From: Elymus sibiricus
Taxonomy: Eukaryota > Streptophyta > Magnoliopsida > Poales > Poaceae
Direction: 5' to 3'
Assembly (NCBI GenBank): GCA_039707655.1
Contig: CM077667.1
Location: forward strand, 547,440,222 to 547,504,221
DNA length: 64,000 bases
The position numbers and the translations under genes are program-made. The notes under the pieces are model-generated. The model was given only the letters and a program-made list of their open reading frames with translations, ran no database searches and was not told where the DNA came from. Shown in pieces: positions 12,769 through 26,477 of the stretch (positions are counted from its first letter, which is position 1; every line of letters begins with the position of its first letter).

Positions 12769-13306
12769 ATGACCTCTCTTTGTGAATTTCGCCCCGAAAC
12801 CTTGTCACTGTCGCTCCGGACCCAAAGCTTGCATAAAAACTCATCCAAAACTAACTTTTCAAGCGACCGTGCAGTGGAATTGTTTTCTTTACAAACCATT
12901 TCAGACATTTCGTGTTCACAAACTTTTCTCAAAATAGTTTTCCATATATGACCTCTCTTTGTGAATTTCGCCCCGAAACCCTGTCACTGATGCTCCGGAC
13001 CCAAAGCTTGCATAAAAACTCATCCAAAACTAACTTTTCAAGCGACCGTGCAGTGGAATTGTTTTCTTTACAAACCATTTCAAACATTTCGCATTCACAA
13101 ACTTTTCTCAAAATAGTTCTCCATATATGACCTCTCTTTGTGAATTTCGCCCCGAAACCCTGTCACTGATGCTCCGGACCCAAAGCTTGCATAAAAACTC
13201 ATCCAAAACTAACTTTTCAAGCGACTGTGCAGTGGAATTATTTTCTTTACAAACCATTTCAGACATTTCGCATTCACAAACTTTTCTCAAAATAGTTCTC
13301 CATATA

Positions 13307-13359
13307 CCATTTCAGACATTTCGAGTTCACAAACTTTTCTCAAAATAGGTCTCAATATA
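13307..13359 (+). repeat. 53-bp partial monomer
   Basis: Same junction, 2736 bp after the copy at 10571. The fragment has ATTTCGAGTTC instead of ATTTCGCGTTC, a marker shared with all later copies. Confidence 0.93.
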
Positions 13360-14118
13360 TGACCTCTCTTTGTGAATTTCACCCCGAAACCCTGTAACTG
13401 ATGCTCCGGACCCAAAGCTTCTATAAAAACTCATCGAAAACTAAGTTTTCAAGCGACCGTGCAGTGGAATTGTTTTCTTTACAAACCATTTCAGACATTT
13501 CGCGTTCACAAACTTTTCTCAAAATAGGTCTCCATATATGACCTCTCTTTGTGAATTTCGCCCCGAAACCCTATCACTCACGCTCCGAACCCAAAGCTTC
13601 CATAAAAACTCATCCAAAACTAACTTTTCAAGCGACTGTGCAGTGGAATTGTTTTCTTTACAAACCATTTCAGAAATTTCGCGTTCACAAACTTTTCTCA
13701 AAATAGGTCTCCATATATTACCTCTCTTTGTGAATTTCGCCCCGAAACCCTGTCACTGAAGCTCCAGACCCAAAGCTTGCATAAAAACTCATCCAAAACT
13801 AACTTTTCGAGCGACCGTGCTGTGGAATTGTTTTCTTTACAAACCATTTCAGACATTTCGCGTTCACAAACTTTTCTCAAAATAGGTCTCCATATATGAC
13901 CTCTCTTTGTGAATTTCGCCCCGAAACCTTGTCACTCACGCTCCGGACCCAAAGCTTCCATAAAAACTCATCCAAAACTAACTTTTCAAGCGACCATGCA
14001 GTGGAATTGTTTTCTTTACAAACTATTTCAGAAATTTCGCGTTCACAAACTTTTCTCAAAATAGGTCTCCATATATTACCTCTCTTTGTGAATTTCGCCC
14101 CGAAACCCTGTCACTGAA

Positions 14119-15894
14119 GCTCCGGACCCAAAGCTTGCATAAAAACTCATCCAAAACTAACTTTTCAAGCGACCGTGCGGTGAAATTGTTTTCTTTACAA
14201 ACCATTTCAGACATTTCGCGTTCACAAAATTTTCTCAAAATAGGTCTCCATATATGACCTCTCTTTGTGAATTTCGCCCTGAAACCCTGTCACTGAAGCT
14301 CCGGACCCAAAGCTTGCATAAAAACTCATCCAAAACTAACTTTTCAAGCGACCGTGCAGTGAAATTGTTTTCTTTACAAACCATTTCAGAAATTTCGCGT
14401 TCACAAACTTTTCTCAAAATAGGTCTCCATATATGACCTCTCTTTGTGAATTTCGCCCCGAAACCCTGTCACTGACGCTCCGGACCCAAAGCTTGCATAA
14501 AAACTCATCCAAAATTACCTTTTCAAGCGACCGTGCAGTGGAATTGTTTTCTTTACAAACCATTTCAGACATTTCGCGTTCACAAACTTTTCTCAAAATA
14601 AGTCTCCATATATGACCTCTCTTTGTGAATTTCGCCCCGAAACCCTGTCACTGATGCTCCGGACCCAAAGCTTGCATAAAAACTCATCCAAAATTACCTT
14701 TTCAAGCGACCGTGCAGTGGAATTGTTTTCTTTACAAACCATTTCAGACATTTCGCGTTCACTAACTTTTCTCAAAATAGGTCTCCATATATGACCTCTC
14801 TTTGTGAATTTTGCCCCGAAACCCGGTCACTGATGCTCCGGAACCAAAGCTTGCATAAAAACTCACCGAAAATTAGCTTTTCAAGCGACCGTGCAGTGGA
14901 ATTGTTTTCTTTACAAACCATTTCAGACATTTCGCGTTCACAAACTTTTCTCAAAATAGGTCTCCATATATGACCTCTCTTTGTGAATTTCGCCCCGAAA
15001 CCCTGTCACTCACGCTCCGGACCCAAAGCTTCCATAAAAACTCATCCAAAACTAACTTTTCAAGCAACCGTGCAGTGGAATTGTTTTCTTTACAAACCAT
15101 TTCAGAAATTTCGCGTTCACAAACTTTTCTCAAAATAGGTCTCCATATATGACCTCTCTTTGTGAATTTCGCCCCGAAATCCTGTCACTGAAGCTCCGGA
15201 CCCAAAGCTTGCATAAAAACTCATCCAAAACTAACTTTTCAAGCGACCGTGCAGTGAAATTGTTTTCTTTACAAAACATTTCAGACATTTCGCGTTCACA
15301 AAATTTTCTCAAAATAGGTCTCCATATATGACCTCTCTTTGTGAATTTCGCCCCGAAACCCTTTCACTGATGCTACGGACCGAAAGCTTGCATAAAAACT
15401 CATCCAAAATTAGCTTTTCAAGCGACCGTGCAGTGGAATTGTTTTCTTTACAAACCATTTCAGACATTTCGTGTTCACAAACTTTTCTCAAAATAAGTCT
15501 CCATATATGACCTCTCTTTGTGAATTTCGTCCCGAAAGCCTGTCACTAATGCTCCGGACCGAAAGCTTGCATAAAAACTCATCCAAAATTAGCTTTTCAA
15601 GCGACCGTGCAGTGGAATTGTTTTCTTTACAAACCATTTCAGACATTTCGCGTTCACAAACTTTTCTCAAAATAAGTCTCCATATATGACCTCTCTTTGT
15701 GAATTTCGCCCCGAAACCCTGTCACTGAAGCTCCGGACCCAAAGCTTGCATAAAAACTCATCCAAAACTAACTTTTCAAGCGACCGTGCAGTGGAATTGT
15801 TTTCTTTACAAACCATTTCAGACATTTCGCGTTCACAAACTTTTCTCAAAATAGGTCTCCATATATGACCTCTCTTTGTGAATTTTGCCCCGAA
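14119..15894 (+). repeat. 12-monomer-offset block F, copy 1
   Basis: Matches 16267-18042 at an offset of 2148 bp, 12 monomers. Markers are CACTAACTTTTCTC (14760), AAACCCGGTCACTG with GGAACCAAAGC (14820-14846), CTTTCACTGATGCTACGG (15361) and the GTCCCGAAAGCC monomer (15530). The 15895-16266 stretch between the copies is a different pair of monomers, so the duplication is not perfectly head-to-tail. Confidence 0.87.
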
Positions 15895-16266
15895 ACCCTG
15901 TCACTAACGCTCCGGACCCAAAGCTTGCATAAAAACTCATCCAAAACTAACTTTTCAAGCGACCGTGTAGTGGAATTGTTTTCTTTACAAACCATTTCAG
16001 ACATTTCGCGTTCACAAACTTTTCTCAAAATAGGTCTCCATATATGACCTCTCTTTGTGAATTTCTCCCCGAAACCCTGTCACTGACTCTCCGGACCCAA
16101 AGCTTGCATAAAAACTCATCCAAAACTAACTTTTCAAGCGACCGTGCAGTGGAATTGTTTTCTTTACAAACCATTTCAGACATTTCGCGTTCACAAACTT
16201 TTCTCAAAATAGGTCTCCATATATGACCTCTCTTTGTGAATTTCTCCCCGAAACCCTGTCACTGAC

Positions 16267-18042
16267 TCTCCGGACCCAAAGCTTGCATAAAAACTCATCC
16301 AAAACTAACTTTTCAAGCGACCGTGCGGTGAAATTGTTTTCTTTACAAACCATTTCAGACATTTCGCGTTCACAAAATTTTCTCAAAATAGGTCTCCATA
16401 TATGACCTCTCTTTGTGAATTTCGCCCTGAAACCCTGTCACTGAAGCTCCGGACCCAAAGCTTGCATAAAAACTCATCCAAAACTAACTTTTCAAGCGAC
16501 CGTGCAGTGAAATTGTTTTCTTTACAAACCATTTCAGAAATTTCGCGTTCACAAACTTTTCTCAAAATAGGTCTCCATATATGACCTCTCTTTGTGAATT
16601 TCGCCCCGAAACCCTGTCACTGACGCTCCGGACCCAAAGCTTGCATAAAAACTCATCCAAAATTACCTTTTCAAGCGACCGTGCAGTGGAATTGTTTTCT
16701 TTAGAAACCATTTCAGACATTTCGCGTTCACAAACTTTTCTCAAAATAAGTCTCCATATATGACCTCTCTTTGTGAATTTCGCCCCGAAACCCTGTCACT
16801 GATGCTCCGGACCCAAAGCTTGCATAAAAACTCATCCAAAATTACCTTTTCAAGCGACCGTGCAGTGGAATTGTTTTCTTTACAAACCATTTCAGACATT
16901 TCGCGTTCACTAACTTTTCTCAAAATAGGTCTCCATATATGACCTCTCTTTGTGAATTTTGCCCCGAAACCCGGTCACTGATGCTCCGGAACCAAAGCTT
17001 GCATAAAAACTCACCGAAAATTAGCTTTTCAAGCGACCGTGCAGTGGAATTGTTTTCTTTACAAACCATTTCAGACATTTCGCGTTCACAAACTTTTCTC
17101 AAAATAGGTCTCCATATATGACCTCTCTTTGTGAATTTCGCCCCGAAACCCTGTCACTCACGCTCCGGACCCAAAGCTTCCATAAAAACTCATCCAAAAC
17201 TAACTTTTCAAGCAACCGTGCAGTGGAATTGTTTTCTTTACAAACCATTTCAGAAATTTCGCGTTCACAAACTTTTCTCAAAATAGGTCTCCATATATGA
17301 CCTCTCTCTGTGAATTTCGCCCCGAAACCCTGTCACTGAAGCTCCGGACCCAAAGCTTGCATAAAAACTCATCCAAAACTAACTTTTCAAGCGACCGTGC
17401 AGTGAAATTGTTTTCTTTACAAAACATTTCAGACATTTCGCGTTCACAAAATTTTCTCAAAATAGGTCTCCATATATGACCTCTCTTTGTGAATTTCGCC
17501 CCGAAACCCTTTCATTGATGCTACGGACCGAAAGCTTGCATAAAAACTCATCCAAAATTAGCTTTTCAAGCGACCGTGCAGTGGAATTGTTTTCTTTACA
17601 AACCATTTCAGACATTTCGCGTTCACAAACTTTTCTCAAAATAAGTCTCCATATATGACCTCTCTTTGTGAATTTCGTCCCGAAAGCCTGTCACTAATGC
17701 TCCGGACCGAAAGCTTGCATAAAAACTCATCCAAAATTAGCTTTTCAAGCGACCGTGCAGTGGAATTGTTTTCTTTACAAACCATTTCAGACATTTCGCG
17801 TTCACAAACTTTTCTCAAAATAAGTCTCCATATATGACCTCTCTTTGTGAATTTCGCCCCGAAACCCTGTCACTGAAGCTCCGGACCCAAAGCTTGCATA
17901 AAAACTCATCCAAAACTAACTTTTCAAGCGACCGTGCAGTGGAATTGTTTTCTTTACAAACCATTTCAGACATTTCGCGTTCACAAACTTTTCTCAAAAT
18001 AGGTCTCCATATATGACCTCTCTTTGTGAATTTCGCCCCGAA
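16267..18042 (+). repeat. 12-monomer-offset block F, copy 2
   Basis: Copy of 14119-15894. Small differences include TTTAGAAACC near 16702 and CTTTCATTGATG near 17510. Its last five monomers (17099-17994) recur as a cassette near 18889, 21753, 39699, 42972, 48930 and 52866, with shorter versions near 20142, 23006 and 28785. Confidence 0.87.
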
Positions 18043-18777
18043 ACCCTGTCACTGACGCTCCGGACCCAAAGCATGCATAAAAACTCATCCAAAATTACCT
18101 TTTCAAGCGACCGTGCATTGGAATTATTTTCTTTACAAACCATTTCAGACATTTCGCATTCACAAATTTTTCTCAAAATAGGTCTCCATATATGACCTCT
18201 CTTTGTGAATTTCGCCCCGAAACCCTGTCACTGATGCTCCGGACCCAAAGCTTGCATAAAAACTCATCCAAAATTACCTTTTCAAGCGACCGTGCAGTGG
18301 AATTGTTTTCTTTACAAACCATTTCAGACATTTCGCGTTCACAAACTTTTCTCAAAATAGGTCTCCATATATGACCTCTCTTTGTGAATTTCGCCCCGAA
18401 ACCCTGTCACTGACGCTCCGTACCCAGAGCTTGCATAAAAACTCATCCAAAACTAACTTTTCAAGCGACCGTGCAGTGGAATTGTTTTCTTTACAAACCA
18501 TTTCAGACATTTCACGTTCACAAACGTTTCTCAAAATATGTCTCCATATATGACCTCCCTTTGTGAATATCGCCCCGAAACCCTGTCACTGACGCTCCGG
18601 ACCCAAAGCTTGCATAAAAACTCATCCAAAACTAACTTTTCAAGCGACCGTGCAGTGGAATTGTTTTCTTTACAAACCATTTCAGACATTTCGCTTTCAC
18701 AAACTTTTCTCAAAATAGGTCTCCATATATGACTTCTCTTTGTGAATTTCGCCCCGAAACACTGTCACTTACGCTCC

Positions 18778-21366
18778 GGACCCAAAGCTTGCATAAAAAC
18801 TCATCCAAAACTAACTTTTCACGCGACCGTGCAGTGGAATTGTTTTCTTTACAAACCATTTCAGACATTTCGCGTTCACAAACTTTTCTCAAAATAGGTC
18901 TCCATATATGACCTCTCTTTGTGAATTTCGCCCCGAAACCCTGTCACTCACGCTCCGGACCCAAAGCTTCCATAAAAACTCATCCAAAACTAACTTTTCA
19001 AGCAACCGTGCAGTGGAATTGTTTTCTTTACAAACCATTTCAGAAATTTCGCGTTCACAAACTTTTCTCAAAATAGGTCTCCATATATGACCTCTCTTTG
19101 TGAATTTCGCCCCGAAACCCTGTCACTGAAGCTCCGGACCCAAAGCTTGCATAAAAACTCATCCAAAACTAACTTTTCAAGCGACCGTGCAGTGAAATTG
19201 TTTTCTTTACAAAACATTTCAGACATTTCGCGTTCACAAAATTTTCTCAAAATAGGTCTCCATATATGACCTCTCTTTGTGAATTTCGCCCCGAAACCCT
19301 TTCACTGATGCTACGGACCGAAAGCTTGCATAAAAACTCATCCAAAATTAGCTTTTCAAGCGACCGTGCAGTGGAATTGTTTTCTTTACAAACCATTTCA
19401 GACATTTCGCGTTCACAAACTTTTCTCAAAATAAGTCTCCATATATGACCTCTCTTTGTGAATTTCGTCCCGAAAGCCTGTCACTAATGCTCCGGACCGA
19501 AAGCTTGCATAAAAACTCATCCAAAATTAGCTTTTCAAGCGACCGTGCAGTGGAATTGTTTTCTTTACAAACCATTTCAGACATTTCGCGTTCACAAACT
19601 TTTCTCAAAATAAGTCTCCATATATGACCTCTCTTTGTGAATTTCGCCCCGAAACCCTGTCACTGAAGCTCCGGACCCAAAGCTTGCATAAAAACTCATC
19701 CAAAACTAACTTTTCAAGCGACCGTGCAGTGGAATTGTTTTCTTTACAAACCATTTCAGACATTTCGCGTTCACAAACTTTTCTCAAAATAGGTCTCCAT
19801 ATATGACCTCTCTTTGTGAATTTTGCCCCGAAACCCTGTCACTAACGCTCCGGACCCAAAGCTTGCATAAAAACTCATCCAAAACTAACTTTTCAAGCGA
19901 CCGTGCAGTGGAATTGTTTTCTTTACAAACCATTTCAGACATTTCGCGTTCACAAACTTTTCTCAAAATAGGTCTCCATATATGACCTCTCTTTGTGAAT
20001 TTCTCCCCGAAACCCTGTCACTGACTCTCCGGACCCAAAGCTTGCATAAAAACTCATCCAAAACTAACTTTTCAAGCGACCGTGCAGTGGAATTGTTTTC
20101 TTTACAAACCATTTCAGACATTTCGCGTTCACAAACTTTTCTCAAAACAGGTCTCCATATATGACCTCTCTTTGTGAATATCGCTCCGAAACCCTGACAC
20201 TGACGCTCCGGACCCAAAGCTTCCATAAAAACTCATCCAAAACTAACTTTTCAAGCAACCGTGCAGTGGAATTGTTTTCTTTACAAACCATTTCAGAAAT
20301 TTCGCGTTCACAAACTTTTCTCAAAATAGGTCTCCATATATGACCTCTCTTTGTGAATTTCGCCCCGAAACCCTGTCACTGAAGCTCCGGACCCAAAGCT
20401 TGCATAAAAACTCATCCAAAACTAACTTTTCAAGCGACCGTGCAGTGAAATTGTTTTCTTTACAAAACATTTCAGACATTTCGCGTTCACAAAATTTTCT
20501 CAAAATAGGTCTCCATATATGACCTCTCTTTGTGAATTTCGCCCCGAAACCCTTTCACTGATGCTACGGACCGAAAGCTTGCATAAAAACTCATCCAAAA
20601 TTAGCTTTTCAAGCGACCGTGCAGTGGAATTGTTTTCTTTACAAACCATTTCAGACATTTCGCGTTCACAAACTTTTCTCAAAATAAGTCTCCATATATG
20701 ACCTCTCTTTGTGAATTTCGTCCCGAAACCCTGTCACTAATGCTCCGGACCGAAAGCTTGCATAAAAACTCATCCAAAACTAACTTTTCAAGCGACCGTG
20801 CATTGGAATTATTTTCTTTACAAACCATTTCAGACATTTCGCATTCACAAATTTTTCTCAAAATAGGTCTCCATATATGACCTCTCTTTGTGAATTTCGC
20901 CCCGAAACCCTGTCACTGACGCTCCGGACCCAAAGCATGCATAAAAACTCATCCAAAATTACCTTTTCAAGCGACCGTGCATTGGAATTATTTTCTTTAC
21001 AAACCATTTCAGACATTTCGCATTCACAAACTTTTCTCAAAATAGGTCTCCATATATGACCTCTCTTTGTGAATTTCGCCCCGAAACCCTGTCACTGACT
21101 CTCCGGACCCAAAGCTTGCATAAAAACTCATCCAAAACTAACTTTTCAAGCGACCGTGCAGTGGAATTGTTTTCTTTACAAACCATTTCAGACATTTCGC
21201 GTTCACAAACTTTTCTCAAAACAGGTCTCCATATATGACCTCTCTTTGTGAATTTCGCTCCGAAACCCTGTCACTGACGCTCAGGACCCAAAGCTTGAAT
21301 AAAAACTCATCCAAAATTACCTTTGCAAGCGACCGTGCAGTGGAATTGTTTTCTTTACAAACCATT
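18778..21366 (+). repeat. 16-monomer higher-order repeat, block G copy 1
   Basis: Matches 21642-24230 at an offset of 2864 bp, exactly 16 monomers, over 2589 bp. No difference was seen in the stretches compared. Boundaries are sharp: C18777 against A21641 on the left, T21367 against G24231 on the right. Only 275 bp separate the two copies. Confidence 0.92.
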
Positions 21367-21641
21367 TCAGACATTTCACGTTCACAAACGTTTCTCAAAA
21401 TATGTCTCCATATATGACCTCCCTTTGTGAATATCGCCCCGAAACCCTGTCACTGACGCTCCGGACCCAAAGCTTGCATAAAAACTCATCCAAAACTAAC
21501 TTTTCAAGCGACCGTGCAGTGGAATTGTTTTCTTTACAAACCATTTCAGACATTTCGCGTTCACAAACTTTTCTCAAAACAGGTCTCCATATATGACCTC
21601 TCTTTGTGAATTTCGCTCCGAAACCCTGTCACTGACGCTCA

Positions 21642-24230
21642 GGACCCAAAGCTTGCATAAAAACTCATCCAAAACTAACTTTTCACGCGACCGTGCAGTG
21701 GAATTGTTTTCTTTACAAACCATTTCAGACATTTCGCGTTCACAAACTTTTCTCAAAATAGGTCTCCATATATGACCTCTCTTTGTGAATTTCGCCCCGA
21801 AACCCTGTCACTCACGCTCCGGACCCAAAGCTTCCATAAAAACTCATCCAAAACTAACTTTTCAAGCAACCGTGCAGTGGAATTGTTTTCTTTACAAACC
21901 ATTTCAGAAATTTCGCGTTCACAAACTTTTCTCAAAATAGGTCTCCATATATGACCTCTCTTTGTGAATTTCGCCCCGAAACCCTGTCACTGAAGCTCCG
22001 GACCCAAAGCTTGCATAAAAACTCATCCAAAACTAACTTTTCAAGCGACCGTGCAGTGAAATTGTTTTCTTTACAAAACATTTCAGACATTTCGCGTTCA
22101 CAAAATTTTCTCAAAATAGGTCTCCATATATGACCTCTCTTTGTGAATTTCGCCCCGAAACCCTTTCACTGATGCTACGGACCGAAAGCTTGCATAAAAA
22201 CTCATCCAAAATTAGCTTTTCAAGCGACCGTGCAGTGGAATTGTTTTCTTTACAAACCATTTCAGACATTTCGCGTTCACAAACTTTTCTCAAAATAAGT
22301 CTCCATATATGACCTCTCTTTGTGAATTTCGTCCCGAAAGCCTGTCACTAATGCTCCGGACCGAAAGCTTGCATAAAAACTCATCCAAAATTAGCTTTTC
22401 AAGCGACCGTGCAGTGGAATTGTTTTCTTTACAAACCATTTCAGACATTTCGCGTTCACAAACTTTTCTCAAAATAAGTCTCCATATATGACCTCTCTTT
22501 GTGAATTTCGCCCCGAAACCCTGTCACTGAAGCTCCGGACCCAAAGCTTGCATAAAAACTCATCCAAAACTAACTTTTCAAGCGACCGTGCAGTGGAATT
22601 GTTTTCTTTACAAACCATTTCAGACATTTCGCGTTCACAAACTTTTCTCAAAATAGGTCTCCATATATGACCTCTCTTTGTGAATTTTGCCCCGAAACCC
22701 TGTCACTAACGCTCCGGACCCAAAGCTTGCATAAAAACTCATCCAAAACTAACTTTTCAAGCGACCGTGCAGTGGAATTGTTTTCTTTACAAACCATTTC
22801 AGACATTTCGCGTTCACAAACTTTTCTCAAAATAGGTCTCCATATATGACCTCTCTTTGTGAATTTCTCCCCGAAACCCTGTCACTGACTCTCCGGACCC
22901 AAAGCTTGCATAAAAACTCATCCAAAACTAACTTTTCAAGCGACCGTGCAGTGGAATTGTTTTCTTTACAAACCATTTCAGACATTTCGCGTTCACAAAC
23001 TTTTCTCAAAACAGGTCTCCATATATGACCTCTCTTTGTGAATATCGCTCCGAAACCCTGACACTGACGCTCCGGACCCAAAGCTTCCATAAAAACTCAT
23101 CCAAAACTAACTTTTCAAGCAACCGTGCAGTGGAATTGTTTTCTTTACAAACCATTTCAGAAATTTCGCGTTCACAAACTTTTCTCAAAATAGGTCTCCA
23201 TATATGACCTCTCTTTGTGAATTTCGCCCCGAAACCCTGTCACTGAAGCTCCGGACCCAAAGCTTGCATAAAAACTCATCCAAAACTAACTTTTCAAGCG
23301 ACCGTGCAGTGAAATTGTTTTCTTTACAAAACATTTCAGACATTTCGCGTTCACAAAATTTTCTCAAAATAGGTCTCCATATATGACCTCTCTTTGTGAA
23401 TTTCGCCCCGAAACCCTTTCACTGATGCTACGGACCGAAAGCTTGCATAAAAACTCATCCAAAATTAGCTTTTCAAGCGACCGTGCAGTGGAATTGTTTT
23501 CTTTACAAACCATTTCAGACATTTCGCGTTCACAAACTTTTCTCAAAATAAGTCTCCATATATGACCTCTCTTTGTGAATTTCGTCCCGAAACCCTGTCA
23601 CTAATGCTCCGGACCGAAAGCTTGCATAAAAACTCATCCAAAACTAACTTTTCAAGCGACCGTGCATTGGAATTATTTTCTTTACAAACCATTTCAGACA
23701 TTTCGCATTCACAAATTTTTCTCAAAATAGGTCTCCATATATGACCTCTCTTTGTGAATTTCGCCCCGAAACCCTGTCACTGACGCTCCGGACCCAAAGC
23801 ATGCATAAAAACTCATCCAAAATTACCTTTTCAAGCGACCGTGCATTGGAATTATTTTCTTTACAAACCATTTCAGACATTTCGCATTCACAAACTTTTC
23901 TCAAAATAGGTCTCCATATATGACCTCTCTTTGTGAATTTCGCCCCGAAACCCTGTCACTGACTCTCCGGACCCAAAGCTTGCATAAAAACTCATCCAAA
24001 ACTAACTTTTCAAGCGACCGTGCAGTGGAATTGTTTTCTTTACAAACCATTTCAGACATTTCGCGTTCACAAACTTTTCTCAAAACAGGTCTCCATATAT
24101 GACCTCTCTTTGTGAATTTCGCTCCGAAACCCTGTCACTGACGCTCAGGACCCAAAGCTTGAATAAAAACTCATCCAAAATTACCTTTGCAAGCGACCGT
24201 GCAGTGGAATTGTTTTCTTTACAAACCATT
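21642..24230 (+). repeat. 16-monomer higher-order repeat, block G copy 2
   Basis: Near-identical copy of 18778-21366. Rare shared markers are the GAATATCGCTCCGAAACC monomer with CTGACACTGACG (near 23041), GCATGCATAAAAAC (near 23799) and GTGCATTGGAATTATT (near 23663). Confidence 0.92.
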
Positions 24231-25172
24231 GCAGACATTTCGCGTTCACAAACTTTTCTCAAAATAGGTCTCCATATATGACCTCTCTTTGTGAATTTCG
24301 CCCCGAAACCCTGTCACTGACGCTCCGGACCCAAAGCATGCATAAAAACTCATCCAAAATTACCTTTTCAAGCGACCGTGCATTGGAATTATTTTCTTTA
24401 CAAACCATTTCAGACATTTCGCATTCACAAATTTTTCTCAAAATAGGTCTCCATATATGACCTCTCTTTGTGAATTTCGCCCCGAAACCCTGTCACTGAT
24501 GCTCCGGACCCAAAGCTTGCATAAAAAGTCATCCAAAATTACCTTTTCAAGCGACCGTGCAGTGGAATTGTTTTCTTTACAAACCATTTCAGACATTTCG
24601 CGTTCACAAACTTTTCTCAAAATAGGTCTCCATATATGACCTCTCTTTGTGAATTTCGCCCCGAAACCCTGTCACTGACGCTCCGTACCCAGAGCTTGCA
24701 TAAAAACTCATCCAAAACTAACTTTTCAAGCGACCGTGCAGTGGAATTGTTTTCTTTACAAACCATTTCAGACATTTCACGTTCACAAACGTTTCTCAAA
24801 ATATGTCTCCATATATGACCTCCCTTTGTGAATATCGCCCCGAAACCCTGTCACTGACGCTCCGGACCCAAAGCTTGCATAAAAACTCATCCAAAACTAA
24901 CTTTTCAAGCGACCGTGCAGTGGAATTGTTTTCTTTACAAACCATTTCAGACATTTCGCTTTCACAAACTTTTCTCAAAATAGGTCTCCATATATGACTT
25001 CTCTTTGTGAATTTCGCCCCGAAACACTGTCACTTACGCTCCGGACCCAAAGCTTGCATAAAAACTCATCCAAAACTAACTTTTCACGCGACCGTGCAGT
25101 GGAATTGTTTTCTTTACAAACCATTTCAGACATTTCGCGTTCACAAACTTTTCTCAAAATAGGTCTCCATAT

Positions 25173-25349
25173 ATGACCTCTCTTTGTGAATTTCGCCCCG
25201 AAACCCTGTCACTGACGCTACGGACCCAAAGCTTGCATAAAAATTCATCGAAAATTAACTTTTCAAGCGACCGTGCAGTGGAATTGTTTTCTTTACAAAC
25301 ATTTCAGACTTTCGCGTTCACAAACTTTTCTCAAAATAGGTCTACATAT
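25173..25349 (+). repeat. 177-bp monomer variant
   Basis: Same paired deletions; followed by a monomer starting after GGTCTACATATATG. Confidence 0.9.
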
Positions 25350-26424
25350 ATGACCTCTCTTTGTGAATTTCGCCTCGAAACCCTGTGACTGACGCTCCGG
25401 ACCCAAAGCTTGCATAAAAACTCATCCAAAACTAACTTTTCAAGCGACCGTGCAGTGGAATTGTTTTCTTTACAAACCATTTCAGACATTTCGCGTTCAC
25501 AAACTTTTCTCAAAATAGGTCTCCATATATGACCTCTCTTTGTGAATTTCGCCCCGAAACAATGTCACTTACGCTCCGGACCAATAGCTTGCATAAAAAC
25601 TCATCCAAAACTAACTTTTCAAGCGACCGTGCAGTGGAATTATTTTCTTTACAAACCATTTCAGACATTTCGCGTTCACAAACTTTTCTCAAAATAGGTC
25701 TCCATATATGACCTCTCTTTGTGAATTTTGCCCCGAAACCCTGTCACGGACGCTCCGGATCCAAAGCTTGCATAAAAACTCATCCAAAACTAACTTTTCC
25801 AGCGACCGTGCAGTGGAATTATTTTCTTTACAAACCATTTCAGACATTTCGCGTTCACAAACTTTTCTCAAAATAGGTCTCCATATATGACCTCTCTTTG
25901 TGAATTTCGCCCCGAAACCTTGTCACTGTCGCTCCGGACCCAAAGCTTGCATAAAAACTCATCCAAAACTAACTTTTCAAGCGACCGTGCAGTGGAATTG
26001 TTTTCTTTACAAACCATTTCAGACATTTCGTGTTCACAAACTTTTCTCAAAATAGTTTTCCATATATGACCTCTCTTTGTGAATTTCGCCCCGAAACCCT
26101 GTCACTGATGCTCCGGACCCAAAGCTTGCATAAAAACTCATCCAAAACTAACTTTTCAAGCGACCGTGCAGTGGAATTGTTTTCTTTACAAACCATTTCA
26201 AACATTTCGCGTTCACAAACTTTTCTCAAAATAGTTCTCCATATATGACCTCTCTTTGTGAATTTCGCCCCGAAACCCTGTCACTGATGCTCCGGACCCA
26301 AATCTTGCATAAAAACTCATCCAAAACTAACTTTTCAAGCGACTGTGCAGTGGAATTATTTTCTTTACAAACCATTTCAGACATTTCGCATTCACAAACT
26401 TTTCTCAAAATAGTTCTCCATATA

Positions 26425-26477
26425 ACATTTCAGACATTTCGAGTTCACAAACTTTTCTCAAAATAGGTCTCAATATA
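26425..26477 (+). repeat. 53-bp partial monomer
   Basis: Same fragment with a C-to-A change at the junction (CCATATA/ACATTTCAG). The landmark spacing is still 232 bp (26245 to 26477). Confidence 0.93.

Larger units (their letters stand above)
12276..14390 (+). repeat. 2.1-kb block E, copy 1
   Basis: Matches 40655-42769 at an offset of 28379 bp, including one 177-bp monomer, one 53-bp fragment and the TATAAAAA variant. About eight substitutions were noticed between copies, for example 13099 CATTC against 41478 CGTTC. It ends at 14391 (A) against 42770 (C). Confidence 0.88.
10014..14400 (+). repeat. Second region with the 2736-bp period
   Basis: The 53-bp fragments at 10571 and 13307 are 2736 bp apart, the same spacing as those at 443 and 3179. 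Flanking monomers correspond at that offset (for example 10033 with 12769, 10391 with 13127, 10802 with 13538, 11518 with 14254). Divergence between the two units is greater than in block A. One 177-bp monomer (12592-12768) lies in the unit, as in block A. Confidence 0.78.
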
